Shown here: one piece after another, positions 63,644 to 64,000 of the stretch
How positions within the stretch are numbered: position 1 is the first letter of the stretch
Layout of the letters: each line of letters opens with the position of its first letter
Assembly: GCA_007693535.1 (NCBI GenBank)
Contig: REDK01000111.1
Span: forward strand, 1-64,000
Origin: Chromatiaceae bacterium
GTDB lineage: Bacteria > Pseudomonadota > Gammaproteobacteria > Chromatiales > Chromatiaceae
DNA: 64,000 nucleotides
Direction: 5' to 3'
Position numbers and translations under genes: made by a program
Notes under the pieces: generated by a model
The model's database searches: none
What the model saw: the letters and a program-made list of their open reading frames with translations, nothing else
What the model was told of the DNA's origin: nothing

Positions 63644-64000
63644 GCAGCCACTACGAGTACGCCGGTCAGTACCCGGTTCAGGGCGGCCTCGCCCAACCCG
63701 GAACACCCGTGCCCTACTACCACAGCCACAGCACCAGTTATGCCAGCGTACCGAACGCCGGCGCCCTGTGGGAGGCCGGCAAATTTGGCGCTGTGGTCGG
63801 CCTGTGCGGAGCCGGGGCAGTGAATCTACACCGGTTGCAGGCCGACGAATTGAGCCGGCGCGAGGCGACCATCGACACCCTGCGCACCGGCGTCGCCGCC
63901 GGGGTCGCCACCGCTGCCGCGACCCTGGTCGCCAGCCAGTTCCGTGGCTCGGTGCTGCCCTTGCTGGCCACCCTGGCGACCGGCACCGCCCTGATGTATG
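63640..64000 (+). CDS. MamC-like small membrane protein, C-terminus beyond window
   Basis: At least 120 residues from ATG 63640; the frame is open at the right edge. The first 40 residues are Tyr/Pro/His-rich and disordered. Residues 47-62 (GKFGAVVGLCGAGAVN) and 82-120 form two hydrophobic Gly/Ala helices joined by the loop LHRLQADELSRREATIDTLR. This pattern aligns with magnetosome MamC, whose corresponding loop reads as N-V-R-x-L...T-x-x-E-A-x-I-D-T. MamC Glu66 and Asp70, which bind magnetite surfaces, correspond to Glu75 and Asp79 here. The alignment rests on memory of MamC, not on a search. A ferrosome or other iron-storage compartment is one reading. Confidence 0.6.
   Translation, partial: MSSHYEYAGQYPVQGGLAQPGTPVPYYHSHSTSYASVPNAGALWEAGKFGAVVGLCGAGAVNLHRLQADELSRREATIDTLRTGVAAGVATAAATLVASQFRGSVLPLLATLATGTALMY

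Overview
This GC-rich 64-kb window looks like chromosome of a purple sulfur gammaproteobacterium (Chromatiaceae-type). The main clue is a pyridine-nucleotide disulfide reductase next to a peroxiredoxin-glutaredoxin fusion, the garB/garA arrangement of the glutathione-amide system described in Chromatium. A HypB nickel chaperone, two carotenoid oxygenases and a rsmG-parA-parB block fit the same picture. I saw no rRNA, tRNA, CRISPR array or intact insertion sequence.

Left end (1-5.7 kb): a minus-strand defence island. It holds a DrmD-like SNF2 helicase, an embedded PIN-type toxin-antitoxin pair, and the N-terminus of a DUF1156 methyltransferase that runs off the window (class 1 DISARM or a related system). 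A HigBA-like pair follows; its toxin is cut short by an amber codon. From 6 to 16.5 kb are hypB, ptsP-rppH, a chimeric ATPase remnant, a HAD phosphatase, a frameshifted Phd antitoxin and a DUF4198/TonB-receptor metal-uptake pair.

16.9-27.3 kb: a ClC transporter fused to a SPOR domain, a deleted D-cysteine desulfhydrase remnant, and a complete four-gene MukBEF-like Wadjet system (jetABCD = mksFEBG) with overlapping genes. 27.3-38 kb: small conserved proteins, a lipoprotein hydrolase, garB, garA, two very short secreted proteins, a redoxin, an Sfum_1244-like protein, an orphan tandem-BMC shell-like protein and a truncated HPP membrane protein preceded by a perfect FNR-type box.

38-50.9 kb: a PhoX-type phosphatase, two Uma2 nucleases, a UvrD-like helicase with a RelE-like N-terminus and ankyrin-like C-terminus, a GH13 amylase, a GspJ-like pseudopilin, comM and ubiK. 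50.9-53.9 kb: a nitrogen-stress unit (TorF-type porin, glnK, amtB) with a sigma-54 promoter, a possible NtrC site and a strong terminator. 53.9-61.9 kb: a class B penicillin-binding protein, two carotenoid oxygenases around yajD, and rsmG-parA-parB.

Right edge (62.3-64 kb): four translationally coupled genes for small, low-complexity or membrane proteins. The last resembles the magnetosome protein MamC, including the acidic pair in its mineral-contacting loop. This may be the start of an iron-mineral or ferrosome-like organelle cluster and is the strongest candidate for an undescribed system here.
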